From contig CAMDSI010000041.1 of NCBI GenBank assembly GCA_945906915.1, positions 1 to 13,361 on the forward strand: 13,361 bases of DNA, given 5' to 3'. The stretch's first letter is position 1; each line of letters opens with the position of its first letter. The translations under genes and the position numbers were made by a program. Source of the DNA: Spirosoma fluviale. GTDB taxonomy: Bacteria > Bacteroidota > Bacteroidia > Cytophagales > Spirosomataceae. The notes under the pieces were generated by a model. The model did no database searches and was not told the origin of the DNA. It worked only from the letters and a program-made list of their open reading frames with translations. This document shows positions 6,956-13,361 of the stretch, piece after piece.

Positions 6956-7100
6956 GAAAACGGCGGAATTTTAATTCCGTAAGTTTTCGAGAATAAAAAA
7001 GCATCACTATTCGCGAAGCGAATGGTGACAGGCTTTGTGCTAGATGCCCTACGGGCTGACAGCGGAACGGAGTGGAGCTGTCACTCCCGACGTTCCGGGA
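6956..7100. repeat. Cluster of adjacent hairpins (REP/MITE-like or structured RNA candidate)
   Basis: Nearly the whole 145-nt stretch is self-complementary. Hairpin 1 has arms GAAAAC/GTTTTC (6956-6961/6983-6988) enclosing CGGAATT/AATTCCG (6964-6970/6973-6979). Hairpin 2 has an 11-bp stem with a GAA loop (7004-7014/7018-7028, one wobble). Hairpin 3 is GCCC/GGGC with a TAC loop (7046-7056). Hairpin 4 is TGACAGC/GCTGTCA (7057-7063/7077-7083). Hairpin 5 is TCCCG/CGGGA (7085-7089/7096-7100). The loop of hairpin 4 (GAACG, 7065-7069) is complementary to that of hairpin 5 (CGTTC, 7091-7095). No coding frame is evident. It is more G/C-rich than the cassette that follows and resembles intergenic palindromic repeats. 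Whether other copies exist cannot be seen here. Confidence 0.55.
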
Positions 7101-7278
7101 AATTTTAATACTCTATTTTTTATGTTTGAGCGTATTGATTCGAAAAGTTTCCGTTAAATAAATCAGTGCAATTAATATTTGTAAGAGTATTTAAATTCAC
7201 TAAATTTAAAAAGATAGTCTCTCTGATTTTAATCATAAGCCTAATTGCTATTTCTCCTATTAGACATTTGTTCATTTT
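7101..7278 (+). promoter_or_regulatory. AT-rich leader of the helicase/TPR cassette
   Basis: No gene is visible here. TATGTTTG at 7121-7128 matches the -7 consensus but lacks a clear -33 and would leave a leader of about 145 nt. An 8-bp inverted repeat TTTAAATT/AATTTAAA with a CACTA spacer lies at 7190-7210 and could be an operator or simply low-complexity sequence. AATATTTG near 7174-7181 is a one-mismatch alternative. There is no Shine-Dalgarno site before the helicase ATG. Confidence 0.3.
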
Positions 7279-9426
7279 ATGAAACTTGCGGATGCTTTTT
7301 CTAGATATGTTTTAACCCAAGGACAATCAAATCTGATTGAAAAAATAGAAGAATTTCTTGAGGGTAGCTCAACCTGTTTTTTGCTTAAAGGCTATGCCGG
7401 AACAGGAAAAACATTCATGATGAAAGGACTTACGGATTATCTATCTGGCAACAATAGAAGTTTTCGGATTTCTGCTCCAACTGGAAGAGCCGCTAAGGTA
7501 ATTTCAAAAAAGACCAAGCAAAAAGCGTATACGATTCATAAAACCATATATTCAAGTAAAGACTTGAAAGAGTTCAAGGTATTACAAGAAGACGGATCTG
7601 AAACCTATAAGTTCTATTACGAATTAAAAAATAATGAGGATACAGTAAATACAATTTACATAGTTGATGAATCATCAATGCTTTCAGATGTGTACTCTGA
7701 GGGTGAATTTTTTCGTTTTGGAACTGGTTTCCTATTAAGAGACTTCATGAGATATGTGAACTTCGATAATAATGATCACAGTAAGAAGGTTATTTTTATA
7801 GGAGATATTGCTCAGTTACCGCCAGTAAATATGAGTTTTTCGCCTGCTTTGGATTCAAAGTACTTAAAAGAAATATGTCAAGTTGAATCAACTGAATTTG
7901 AACTTACTGATGTTATTAGACAAAATAGTAGTAGTGGAATTTTATATAATGCTACTAAACTACGTGAATCGTTGCATGATAAGGTTTTCAATAAACTTAG
8001 TATTGATTATAATTTCAAGGATATAATTAAAACAGAATCGGAAGAAATACTTATCAAATATCTAGAAGCTTGTCATAATTCGATAGATGACGAAACAATA
8101 ATAGTCGCCTACTCTAATTCGTCTGTTAAGGAATATAATGATTTTGTTAGAAGTCATTTTTTTCCTAATCAGCCACTTCTGAGTGTGGGAGATAAGATTA
8201 TTTTAGTAAGTAACAATTATAATTACCCGCAAATAGAATTATTAAATGGAGATTTTGGCTTCGTAAAACAAGTCTTTTCTTCTAATGAAATTCGAGATGT
8301 AAAATTAAAAAGAAAGGGTAAAGATGGAAAAATAGCTGAGGTTGATATTAAATTGTCATTCAGAAATGTAATAATTGCATTTACAGATGAGGAGCAAATA
8401 ATTCACAATGTCGAATGTAAGATACTAGAGAATTTGCTTTATTCACACAAGAGGGATCTTAGTTCAGATGAGTCCAAAGCAATTTATATTGACTTTAAAA
8501 TTCGACATAGTTTATTAAAACCTGGCACAAAAGAATTTAAAGATGCTTTGAGATCAGATCCTTATTTTAATTCGCTAAAAATTAAATTTGGGTATGCAAT
8601 TACTTGTCATAAGTCCCAAGGGGGTGAGTGGAAGAATACCTTTTTAAATTGTAAATCGTCAATGGGGTATTCTAATCCTAGTTATTTTCGTTGGCTTTAC
8701 ACAGGAATGACAAGGGCAAAAGAAAATTTGTATTTGATTGATGATCCCAATTTAATTTATGAAAAGAGTCCTGGATTTAAACAGAAATTTGATAATGTCT
8801 CAACTCGGACTGATATAATTGTATTGAGTGGTGAGATTTTGGAAGTTGAAATTCCATTTGAAATTCCTAATGAAATACCATTTTTAAAAAATATATTTTT
8901 GGCCGTAATTGATGTCGTAAAGGAAGTTGATATTAATGTTAGTTCGGTTAAACACACTAGTTACTTGGAACATTATACTTTTTCTCAAGGTAATGAAAAT
9001 GTCGTTTTTAAATTTCATTATAATACCAAGAATAAAATTACCCGAATTGAGAAGCCATCAACGGATAGTCAATTGATAGATTTTTTAGGTGCCATATTAT
9101 TAAAACTTGAAACAAAAACCATAATAATTCAAGAAGAAAGTGACAATTTGATAAACGAAACAAATTTTCAATTTGAATCCTCTTTTTTGAAAGAATTTTA
9201 CGAGAAACAATTATCAATGCTGAATGGAAGCGGAATTATAATATCGGAGATTGAACATAAGCAATATCACGAATTGTATGTTTTCAAAAGAAATGGTTTA
9301 ACCGCATCGTATAAATTTCACTATAACGGGAAAGGGGAATTTGGAAGAGTTGAGCTAATTCACAATAGGACAACAGGGCTGTCTGAAGAAATTAACTCAA
9401 TTATCTCTAACAATAAGGAAGGATAA
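7279..9426 (+). CDS. RecD/Dda-like SF1B helicase with duplicated C-terminal domain
   Basis: A 715-residue protein whose first 490 residues form an SF1B helicase (RecD/Dda/AAA_30 type, expected to translocate 5' to 3' on single-stranded DNA). Visible motifs are TQGQ (13-16), Walker A GYAGTGKT (38-45), motif Ia APTGRAAK (66-73), Walker B IVDESSM (128-134), motif III GDIAQLPPV (175-183), IRQ (213-215), an SH3-like segment around 303-331, and the C-terminal motifs ITCHKSQGGEW (441-451) and YTGMTRAKE (474-482). Residues 535-591 and 636-692 are an ungapped tandem duplication, about 18 of 57 identical, sharing FLK and KFHYN; I do not recognise this domain. No nuclease motif was seen. The TPR gene follows one base after the stop. 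A defence or mobile-element role is inference. Confidence 0.88.
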   Translation: MKLADAFSRYVLTQGQSNLIEKIEEFLEGSSTCFLLKGYAGTGKTFMMKGLTDYLSGNNRSFRISAPTGRAAKVISKKTKQKAYTIHKTIYSSKDLKEFKVLQEDGSETYKFYYELKNNEDTVNTIYIVDESSMLSDVYSEGEFFRFGTGFLLRDFMRYVNFDNNDHSKKVIFIGDIAQLPPVNMSFSPALDSKYLKEICQVESTEFELTDVIRQNSSSGILYNATKLRESLHDKVFNKLSIDYNFKDIIKTESEEILIKYLEACHNSIDDETIIVAYSNSSVKEYNDFVRSHFFPNQPLLSVGDKIILVSNNYNYPQIELLNGDFGFVKQVFSSNEIRDVKLKRKGKDGKIAEVDIKLSFRNVIIAFTDEEQIIHNVECKILENLLYSHKRDLSSDESKAIYIDFKIRHSLLKPGTKEFKDALRSDPYFNSLKIKFGYAITCHKSQGGEWKNTFLNCKSSMGYSNPSYFRWLYTGMTRAKENLYLIDDPNLIYEKSPGFKQKFDNVSTRTDIIVLSGEILEVEIPFEIPNEIPFLKNIFLAVIDVVKEVDINVSSVKHTSYLEHYTFSQGNENVVFKFHYNTKNKITRIEKPSTDSQLIDFLGAILLKLETKTIIIQEESDNLINETNFQFESSFLKEFYEKQLSMLNGSGIIISEIEHKQYHELYVFKRNGLTASYKFHYNGKGEFGRVELIHNRTTGLSEEINSIISNNKEG

Positions 9427-9427
9427 T

Positions 9428-10621
9428 ATGGCAACATTGTTCGATTTCAGTCAAGCAATATCTAAACTCAACAGAGAGAGAAGATTCGGAGATACTTTGA
9501 AGTTTTTTAAAGAAGGCAAAAACGAGTTTTCTCCAGAACAAATTGGATTAAATAAGTATATCGTTTTTGAGATCATTTCAGCGTTAATTGAAACCAATCA
9601 TTACGATGTTATTTTTTCATTCATTGAGCAGTATAGTGTGGTTTTAGACCCGTCTAATTTTTCGTATTTACTTAAAAAATTCAAAGATAAACCATCTGTT
9701 AATTGGATTGTAGTAAATAAGTTTTGTGATTTAGTTTCTGTGGATTCCCTAAACACTGAATGCAGAACTATAGAAGTTGAGCGAAAGGGTGTAAAGAAAC
9801 CAATGGAGCTTGCATCTAACAAAGAGGATTGGTATGCAGTAAAAACAAAAGCTCTTTTTGAAACACAACAATATCAGGATTGTTTCGATCTCTCAAAAAA
9901 AGCGCTTGAATCATTTGATAAATTTCATTATTCAAATGAGATTTGGTTTGCTAGAAGAATTGCATTATCAAAAAAGAATCTCGGAAATTCCACAGAAGCT
10001 TTAAACGAACTACTCTTAATTTTGAGACGTAAAAAGGAGTGGTTTATCCAAAATGAAGTAGCCCAAATTTATAAGGAGAATGGAGACAACAACAAGGCTT
10101 TTGAATTTGCAATTAGTGCAATTAACAACTTTGGAGACCTTGAGTATAAAGTAGGTTTAATTGCACTTATAGCAGAACTATTGGAGTTGAAAGAAGAGAA
10201 AGAATTATCGTTCAAACATTATTCTTTATCAAAACTACTGAGACTAAATGAAGGTTGGAATGTTCCTAATTCAGTTATTTCCGCATTATCAAATTTTTCT
10301 TTTGAACAAATTCCAAATGAAAAGTTACCTGATTTAACAAAGGAATTGAAAAAATATTGGAATAGTTTTAAGATCCAAGAACCAACGTTTAAACCAACCC
10401 CTATTAAATTGCAAACTGGTAAAATTAGTAAGATTTTAAATAATGATGAAAGAGGTATCGATGGGTTTATTAGTTATGATGTGAATAAATCAATCTATTT
10501 CAGATTGAGTGCTGAAAGTGAAATAAAAAATCTTTTAAAGGTTGGAGTAGATTTAGAGTTTAAGATAATTCCTGCAAAGGAAGGCAAGAAAGAGAGAGCT
10601 TCATCGATAAACATTAAATAA
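9428..10621 (+). CDS. TPR protein with C-terminal cold-shock-like OB domain
   Basis: A 397-residue soluble protein with no signal peptide. Residues 1-110 are helical and unrecognised. Residues about 135-271 read as degenerate tetratricopeptide helix pairs (e.g. WYAVKTKALFETQQYQDC and EVAQIYKENGDNNKAFEFA). Residues 331-397 resemble a cold-shock domain: GKISKILNNDERG, then GFISYD in the RNP1 position, SIYFRLS in the RNP2 position, and VGVDLEF before the last strands. The aromatic content is lower than in CspA. Such folds bind single-stranded RNA or DNA, and TPRs bind proteins, so the protein could recruit the adjacent helicase to a nucleic acid. The ATG lies one base after the helicase stop, with AAGGAAGGA at 9415-9423 as a possible ribosome site, so the two are coupled. 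No named family is recognised. Confidence 0.8.
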   Translation: MATLFDFSQAISKLNRERRFGDTLKFFKEGKNEFSPEQIGLNKYIVFEIISALIETNHYDVIFSFIEQYSVVLDPSNFSYLLKKFKDKPSVNWIVVNKFCDLVSVDSLNTECRTIEVERKGVKKPMELASNKEDWYAVKTKALFETQQYQDCFDLSKKALESFDKFHYSNEIWFARRIALSKKNLGNSTEALNELLLILRRKKEWFIQNEVAQIYKENGDNNKAFEFAISAINNFGDLEYKVGLIALIAELLELKEEKELSFKHYSLSKLLRLNEGWNVPNSVISALSNFSFEQIPNEKLPDLTKELKKYWNSFKIQEPTFKPTPIKLQTGKISKILNNDERGIDGFISYDVNKSIYFRLSAESEIKNLLKVGVDLEFKIIPAKEGKKERASSINIK

Positions 10622-10680
10622 TGACAATATGGTAATTGCAACTAAATATTTTCGTTTATTAATATCCTACTTTCAGAAAA

Positions 10681-11451
10681 GTGATAGACTTAGACACTGT
10701 GATGGGTTCAAGTGGGAATGCCCGCCATTATGCTTATTTTGAATTAGGCCAACTTAATCAAGCCAAAGCTTGGATGGCGAAAACCCTTCTCCAATTTCCA
10801 GAAGAAGGCAATTATTACGATGCCGCTTGTTTATATTCGTTAATGAAGTTGCCCACTCAGTCAATTGCGTACTTAGACACCGCTTTCATAAAAGGCTACC
10901 GTGATTTTGAACATCTAGCAAAGGATGATGACTTGGATAACGTCCGAAATTTACCCGAATTCAAATCGCTGATCACCCGCTGGAAGGCAAAATTTGCTTC
11001 GACGAAGCTGGTAGGGGTTGCCGGCGAAAAATCGGGAAATCGAATTGTGGGTACGTATGTGATTCCATTTAAACCTGATGGCGGTGGCACCTTTGAAGTG
11101 AAAAGTAAAATCAACGGCTTGCCCCTAAACATGACTTTCGACACTGGAGCATCTGATATTTTGATATCACAAACGGAGGTAGACTTCATGCTGAAGAACG
11201 GCTATTTAACCGAACAAGATTTTATTGGGACTAATAATTATTACACCGCTAATGAGGAGAAAATCGAGGCACGAACTGTAATGCTGCGCCAGGTAGAAAT
11301 AGGAGGTTTAGTGCTACACAATGTGCGTGCTGCAGTAATAAAAAATAGAAAGGCCGGTATGCTTTTTGGCCAAAGCGCCTTAAGTCGCTACGGTAAAATC
11401 ACGATCGATAATCAGAAGAAACAGATAATTTTGACGGGGGATGGAAAATAA
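10681..11451 (+). pseudogene. Retropepsin-like aspartyl protease with TPR-like N-part, probably 5'-truncated
   Basis: The frame is open from a GTG at 10681 (in-frame stop TAA at 10660) and gives 256 residues. Residues 126-256 form a retropepsin-like domain: catalytic Asp154 in FDTGAS (153-158) and the flap/second half ending in FGQSALSRYGKITID (229-243). Residues 1-100 are the tail of a TPR-containing region (YYDAACLYSLM, then YRDFEHLAKDDDLDNVRNLPEF), which starts part-way through a repeat. Comparable Bacteroidota proteins usually have a signal peptide and several more TPRs; neither is present. The break coincides with the end of the AT-rich cassette. It is probably a decapitated gene, although an in-frame GTG start and intact catalytic domain leave a functional short protein possible. 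The lysozyme gene overlaps its end. Confidence 0.6.
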
Positions 11452-12175
11452 AATGCTCCCTTTTTTCTTCCTTCTCTTCTTCGCCTGTATGGGCGCATTG
11501 GTTTGGTCTCAACTCAAACCTAGGAAATCAAGAAATCCTTGGGCTCTAGGTTCTGCCTACGACGTGCGCGGCATAGATCTATCCCACCACAATGGCCGGA
11601 TCAATTACGATGAATTAGACTCGCTCGATTTTGTGTTTCTGAAGGTGACAGAGGGAATTACCTTAACAGATAGGGACTTTTCAAAGCACTATCAGGCCTT
11701 TCGCGAAAAAGAAATCGCCATAGGTGCCTATCATTTTTTTAGATTTGACATTGACGGTAAATCTCAAGCGCGACATTTTTTAAACCATTTAGCAGGGAAA
11801 GAATTCCAAATCCCCTTAGTGGTAGATGTAGAGCAAGAAAACAATCCAATCCTTCCGCGCGAAAAAGTAATCGCTCGTCTACGCGCTTTTGTAAAAGAAA
11901 TTAAACGACACACCGGCATAAAGCCCATCATCTACACCAATGGGATCGGATACTCGGATTTTATTAGCGATGATTTTGATGACCACACCCTGTGGCTGAG
12001 CTCTACCAATTCCTGGCGACCAGCCATGATGGATTGTACTTTTTGGCAGTTCAATATCAAAGCGGATCTATCCGCCATCACCCACGACGTCGACTTAAAT
12101 GTCTTTCGCGGTTCACGCGAGGAGTGGGTGGAGTATCTTAGGGAGAATAAGCCGTTTAAGGTATCAAGTAACTGA
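11441..12175 (+). CDS. GH25 lysozyme (muramidase) with N-terminal membrane anchor
   Basis: GH25 enzymes cleave the MurNAc-GlcNAc bond of peptidoglycan. The 244-residue protein has a hydrophobic segment at about 6-22, serving as signal anchor, then the complete GH25 barrel: GIDLSHHNG (44-52, with Asp46), FVFLKVTEG (64-72), the catalytic acidic pair Asp129 and Glu131 in VVDVEQEN, IIYTN (163-167), and WQF...VDLNVF near the end (202-222). The start at 11441 overlaps the preceding stop by 11 bp; an in-frame ATG at 11453 would avoid the overlap and still keep the anchor. Translational coupling with the protease gene is likely. It may act in cell-wall remodelling. Confidence 0.92.
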   Translation: MENKMLPFFFLLFFACMGALVWSQLKPRKSRNPWALGSAYDVRGIDLSHHNGRINYDELDSLDFVFLKVTEGITLTDRDFSKHYQAFREKEIAIGAYHFFRFDIDGKSQARHFLNHLAGKEFQIPLVVDVEQENNPILPREKVIARLRAFVKEIKRHTGIKPIIYTNGIGYSDFISDDFDDHTLWLSSTNSWRPAMMDCTFWQFNIKADLSAITHDVDLNVFRGSREEWVEYLRENKPFKVSSN

Positions 12176-12270
12176 TAATCTTTATTAGTTATCATCTCTA
12201 TTCTTGTAGTTAGTGATCTCATCGGCTACTTTCATAGCAGATTAATTAAACCTTTAAAAAGATCGTCTTT

Positions 12271-12303
12271 TTGAAAATTATACGTACAAATTAATTATAT
12301 TTG
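12271..12303 (+). promoter_or_regulatory. Promoter of the toxin-antitoxin operon
   Basis: TTG at 12271-12273 (within TTTTTG) and TATATTTG at 12296-12303, separated by 22 bp, fit the Bacteroidota -33/-7 consensus. Initiation near 12310 leaves a leader of about 15 nt before the antitoxin ATG. Confidence 0.7.
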
Positions 12304-12312
12304 CACGTATAA
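12278..12312. promoter_or_regulatory. 35-bp inverted repeat overlapping the toxin-antitoxin promoter (likely operator)
   Basis: Arms 12278-12291 and 12299-12312 are complementary at 13 of 14 positions around a 7-bp spacer, with ACGT in each arm. The -7 element starts in the spacer and ends in the right arm. Ribbon-helix-helix antitoxins are dimers that bind such dyads and repress their own operon, so autoregulation is the natural reading. Confidence 0.7.
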
Positions 12313-12324
12313 AATCTAAAAGCT

Positions 12325-12570
12325 ATGGATGCTAAACTAACTTTAAAGCTGGATCAAGATGTAATTGAGCAAGCTAAAAATTACGCTAAAATGAAAAATA
12401 CAAGTCTTTCTCAGCTAATTGAGTCTTATCTAGGGATGTTAGTGGAGCCTCGACCAATTCTTGAAGTTACCCCTTTTGTGAAAAGTTTATCAGGCGTAGT
12501 CAACCTGCCGGAGAATTTTGATTCAAAAGAAGCATACAAAAAATATATCCAAAACAAATATTCGCAATAA
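12325..12570 (+). CDS. Ribbon-helix-helix antitoxin (DUF6364-like)
   Basis: The 81-residue protein has an N-terminal RHH domain: strand KLTLKLD (4-10), helix DVIEQAKNYAKMKN (12-25), then TSLSQLIESYL (26-36). This fold dimerises and binds DNA. The C-terminal part, FVKSLSGVVNLPENFDSKEAYKKYIQNKY (51-79), is a typical toxin-neutralising tail of DUF6364-like antitoxins in Bacteroidota and probably wraps the PIN active site. It is the first gene of the operon, with its own promoter and dyad. The stop is one base from the toxin start, so the pair is translationally coupled. Confidence 0.85.
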   Translation: MDAKLTLKLDQDVIEQAKNYAKMKNTSLSQLIESYLGMLVEPRPILEVTPFVKSLSGVVNLPENFDSKEAYKKYIQNKYSQ

Positions 12571-12571
12571 A

Positions 12572-12985
12572 ATGACAAACGTATTTGTTGACACGGATGT
12601 ATGTATTGACCTTTTGTCTGGAAGGCAGCCATTTGCTAAACCGGCTGAAATTTTATTTTCACTTGCCGATCTAGGTAAGATAAAAGTGTATGTATCCTCT
12701 CTTACTTTCTCCAATATCGATTATGTTTTACGGTCTCAATATTCAAGTAATCAATCTCGGCTTACTTTGTTGAAATTTAAAACACTTGTTCATGTTTTGC
12801 CGGTTGATAGCAAGACCATTGACTTAGCCATAGCCTCCGATTTTATTGATTTTGAAGACGCGATACAATATTGTTGTGCCTTGGAAAATCACCTAACAAT
12901 CATCGTGACTAGAAATTTGAAGGACTTTAAAAAGGCAAACATCCAGGTAGTAAATCCCGAAACATTTATCGCATTAGATTTATAA
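12572..12985 (+). CDS. PIN-domain ribonuclease toxin (VapC-like)
   Basis: PIN toxins are Mg2+-dependent RNases that inhibit translation when free of antitoxin. The 137-residue protein shows the fold's acidic sites: Asp7 (with Asp9) in VFVDTDVCIDLL, Asp96 in DFEDAIQY (93-100), and Asp118 in TRNLKDF (113-119). This is the Bacteroidota PIN_3-like pattern, with DTD replacing the commoner DTN at 7-9. The ATG at 12572 is chosen over an upstream in-frame one at 12518 because the latter would add 18 residues encoded inside the antitoxin gene and would precede the first PIN strand. It is expected to be cytoplasmic. Confidence 0.85.
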   Translation: MTNVFVDTDVCIDLLSGRQPFAKPAEILFSLADLGKIKVYVSSLTFSNIDYVLRSQYSSNQSRLTLLKFKTLVHVLPVDSKTIDLAIASDFIDFEDAIQYCCALENHLTIIVTRNLKDFKKANIQVVNPETFIALDL

Positions 12986-13050
12986 TTTACCTTTCATTTT
13001 TAAACTTAAAAGTTAATATTTACCTAAAATAAATAAACCTATAAGTTAAT

Positions 13051-13361
13051 ATGAAAAACCTCATCATCTTCTTCCTCCTATTAAACTTCTCCGCCCAAGC
13101 ACAATGGGTCGAACTATTAAATGGTCGCGACTTATCCGGCTGGAAAATGAGTGAGAATCCCAACTCATTCCAAGTGCAAAATGGCGAACTAGTAGTAGCA
13201 GGACCACGCGGACATCTTTTTTATGATGGTCCCGTGGGCAATCATAATTTCCAAAACTTCGAAGTAAAAGCAATCGTGAAAACATACCCTGGTGCAAACT
13301 CTGGCTTGTATGTTTGTACGGCGTTCTTAGAAAACAACTGGCCTTCTCAAGGTTATGAAAT
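13051..13361 (+). CDS. Secreted DUF1080 / 3-keto-disaccharide hydrolase family protein (5' part)
   Basis: The frame opens at ATG 13051 and is cut by the window end after about 103 codons. A signal peptide is clear (MKNLIIFFLLLNFSAQA, cleavage before QW near residue 17). It is followed by the DUF1080 start pattern WVELLNGRDLSGWK (19-32), a GELVVAGPRGHLFYDG segment, NFEVKAIVKTYPGANSGLYV, and a GYE motif at the very end. The family adopts a concanavalin-like jelly roll, and some members hydrolyse 3-keto-glycosides. It is expected in the periplasm or outer membrane space. In the 65 bp upstream, AAGTTAATAT occurs twice (13010-13019 and 13043-13052), and no exact TAnnTTTG was found. Confidence 0.85.
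   Translation, partial: MKNLIIFFLLLNFSAQAQWVELLNGRDLSGWKMSENPNSFQVQNGELVVAGPRGHLFYDGPVGNHNFQNFEVKAIVKTYPGANSGLYVCTAFLENNWPSQGYE

Larger units (their letters stand above)
7101..10660. other. AT-rich two-gene cassette, probably horizontally acquired
   Basis: Base composition changes sharply from the flanking host-like genes, which use many GC-ending codons, to about one-third G+C by eye with AT-ending codons. The left edge lies after the hairpin cluster downstream of tRNA-Ser. The right edge lies near an in-frame stop at 10660, just before a 5'-truncated protease gene. The block holds only the helicase and TPR/cold-shock genes, on one strand. No integrase, transposase, terminal inverted repeat or copy of the tRNA 3' end was found, so the mode of entry is unknown and the boundaries are approximate. 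Confidence 0.5.

Noticed and set aside
7129..7160. Short peptide frame ATG at 7122 (MFERIDSKSFR) upstream of the helicase
   Set aside because: Eleven codons with no ribosome site or conservation evidence; its ATG lies inside the candidate -7 element.
10622..10680. Right-hand att site (copy of the tRNA-Ser 3' end)
   Set aside because: No match to the T-arm or acceptor sequence of the tRNA is present here or elsewhere in the window.
12173..12194. TGATAA/TTATCA inverted repeat after the lysozyme stop
   Set aside because: A six-bp AT-rich stem with a 10-nt loop and no T run is too weak to call.
12256..12272. AAAAAGA-TCG-TCTTTTT hairpin as a terminator for the lysozyme gene
   Set aside because: The 7-bp stem is almost entirely A-T, has no separate T tract, and overlaps the -33 region of the toxin-antitoxin promoter.
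12518..12571. Longer N-terminus for the PIN toxin
   Set aside because: The extra 18 residues are polar and lysine-rich, lie inside the antitoxin coding sequence, and precede the canonical first PIN strand; the ATG at 12572 fits.
1..13361. CRISPR array, rRNA, insertion sequence
   Set aside because: No regularly spaced direct repeats, rRNA-like sequence, or transposase motifs were found on either strand.

Overview
The window looks like a chromosomal segment of a Bacteroidota bacterium, probably of the Cytophagales type; genus is not resolvable by eye. The evidence is a set of promoters matching the Bacteroidota -7 element TAnnTTTG, weak or absent Shine-Dalgarno sites, a siroheme reductase with an extra C-terminal HEPN-like domain, an RHH/PIN toxin-antitoxin pair of the DUF6364 type, and a DUF1080 hydrolase. 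Host genes have moderate G+C; one internal block (about 7100-10660) is visibly AT-rich.

Positions 1-5209 hold cofactor and assimilation genes. A moaD-like gene (minus strand) and moaA (plus strand) diverge from a 37-bp gap containing two opposed -7 elements. moaA is followed after 15 bp by hldA, the heptose-phosphate kinase of LPS-core synthesis. Convergent to hldA, with a 4-bp gap, is a minus-strand operon of a siroheme [4Fe-4S] sulfite/nitrite reductase and cobA, the uroporphyrinogen-III methyltransferase that starts siroheme synthesis. So the methyltransferase and the enzyme that uses siroheme are made from one transcript. Active-site Lys-x-Lys favours sulfite, while the nearby molybdenum-cofactor genes leave nitrite possible.

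Positions 5326-6950 hold a secreted S10 serine carboxypeptidase-like protein, a tRNA-Ser(GGA) with its own promoter, and a clear rho-independent terminator.

Positions 6951-10680 are the most unusual part. First comes a 145-nt stretch made almost entirely of adjacent hairpins (6956-7100), with complementary loops that could kiss. Then an AT-rich two-gene cassette: a RecD/Dda-like SF1B helicase with a C-terminal tandem duplication of an unrecognised domain, and, one base downstream, a TPR protein ending in a cold-shock-like OB fold. I do not recognise the pair as a named system. A nucleic-acid-directed conflict or defence role is an inference. No integrase, transposase or att repeat is visible.

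Positions 10681-13361 return to host-like sequence: a retropepsin-like aspartyl protease gene that appears to have lost its 5' end at the cassette's edge, a membrane-anchored GH25 lysozyme overlapping it, an RHH antitoxin/PIN toxin pair whose promoter lies inside a 35-bp near-perfect inverted repeat (a likely autoregulatory operator), and the 5' end of a secreted DUF1080 (3-keto-disaccharide hydrolase family) gene cut by the window end.
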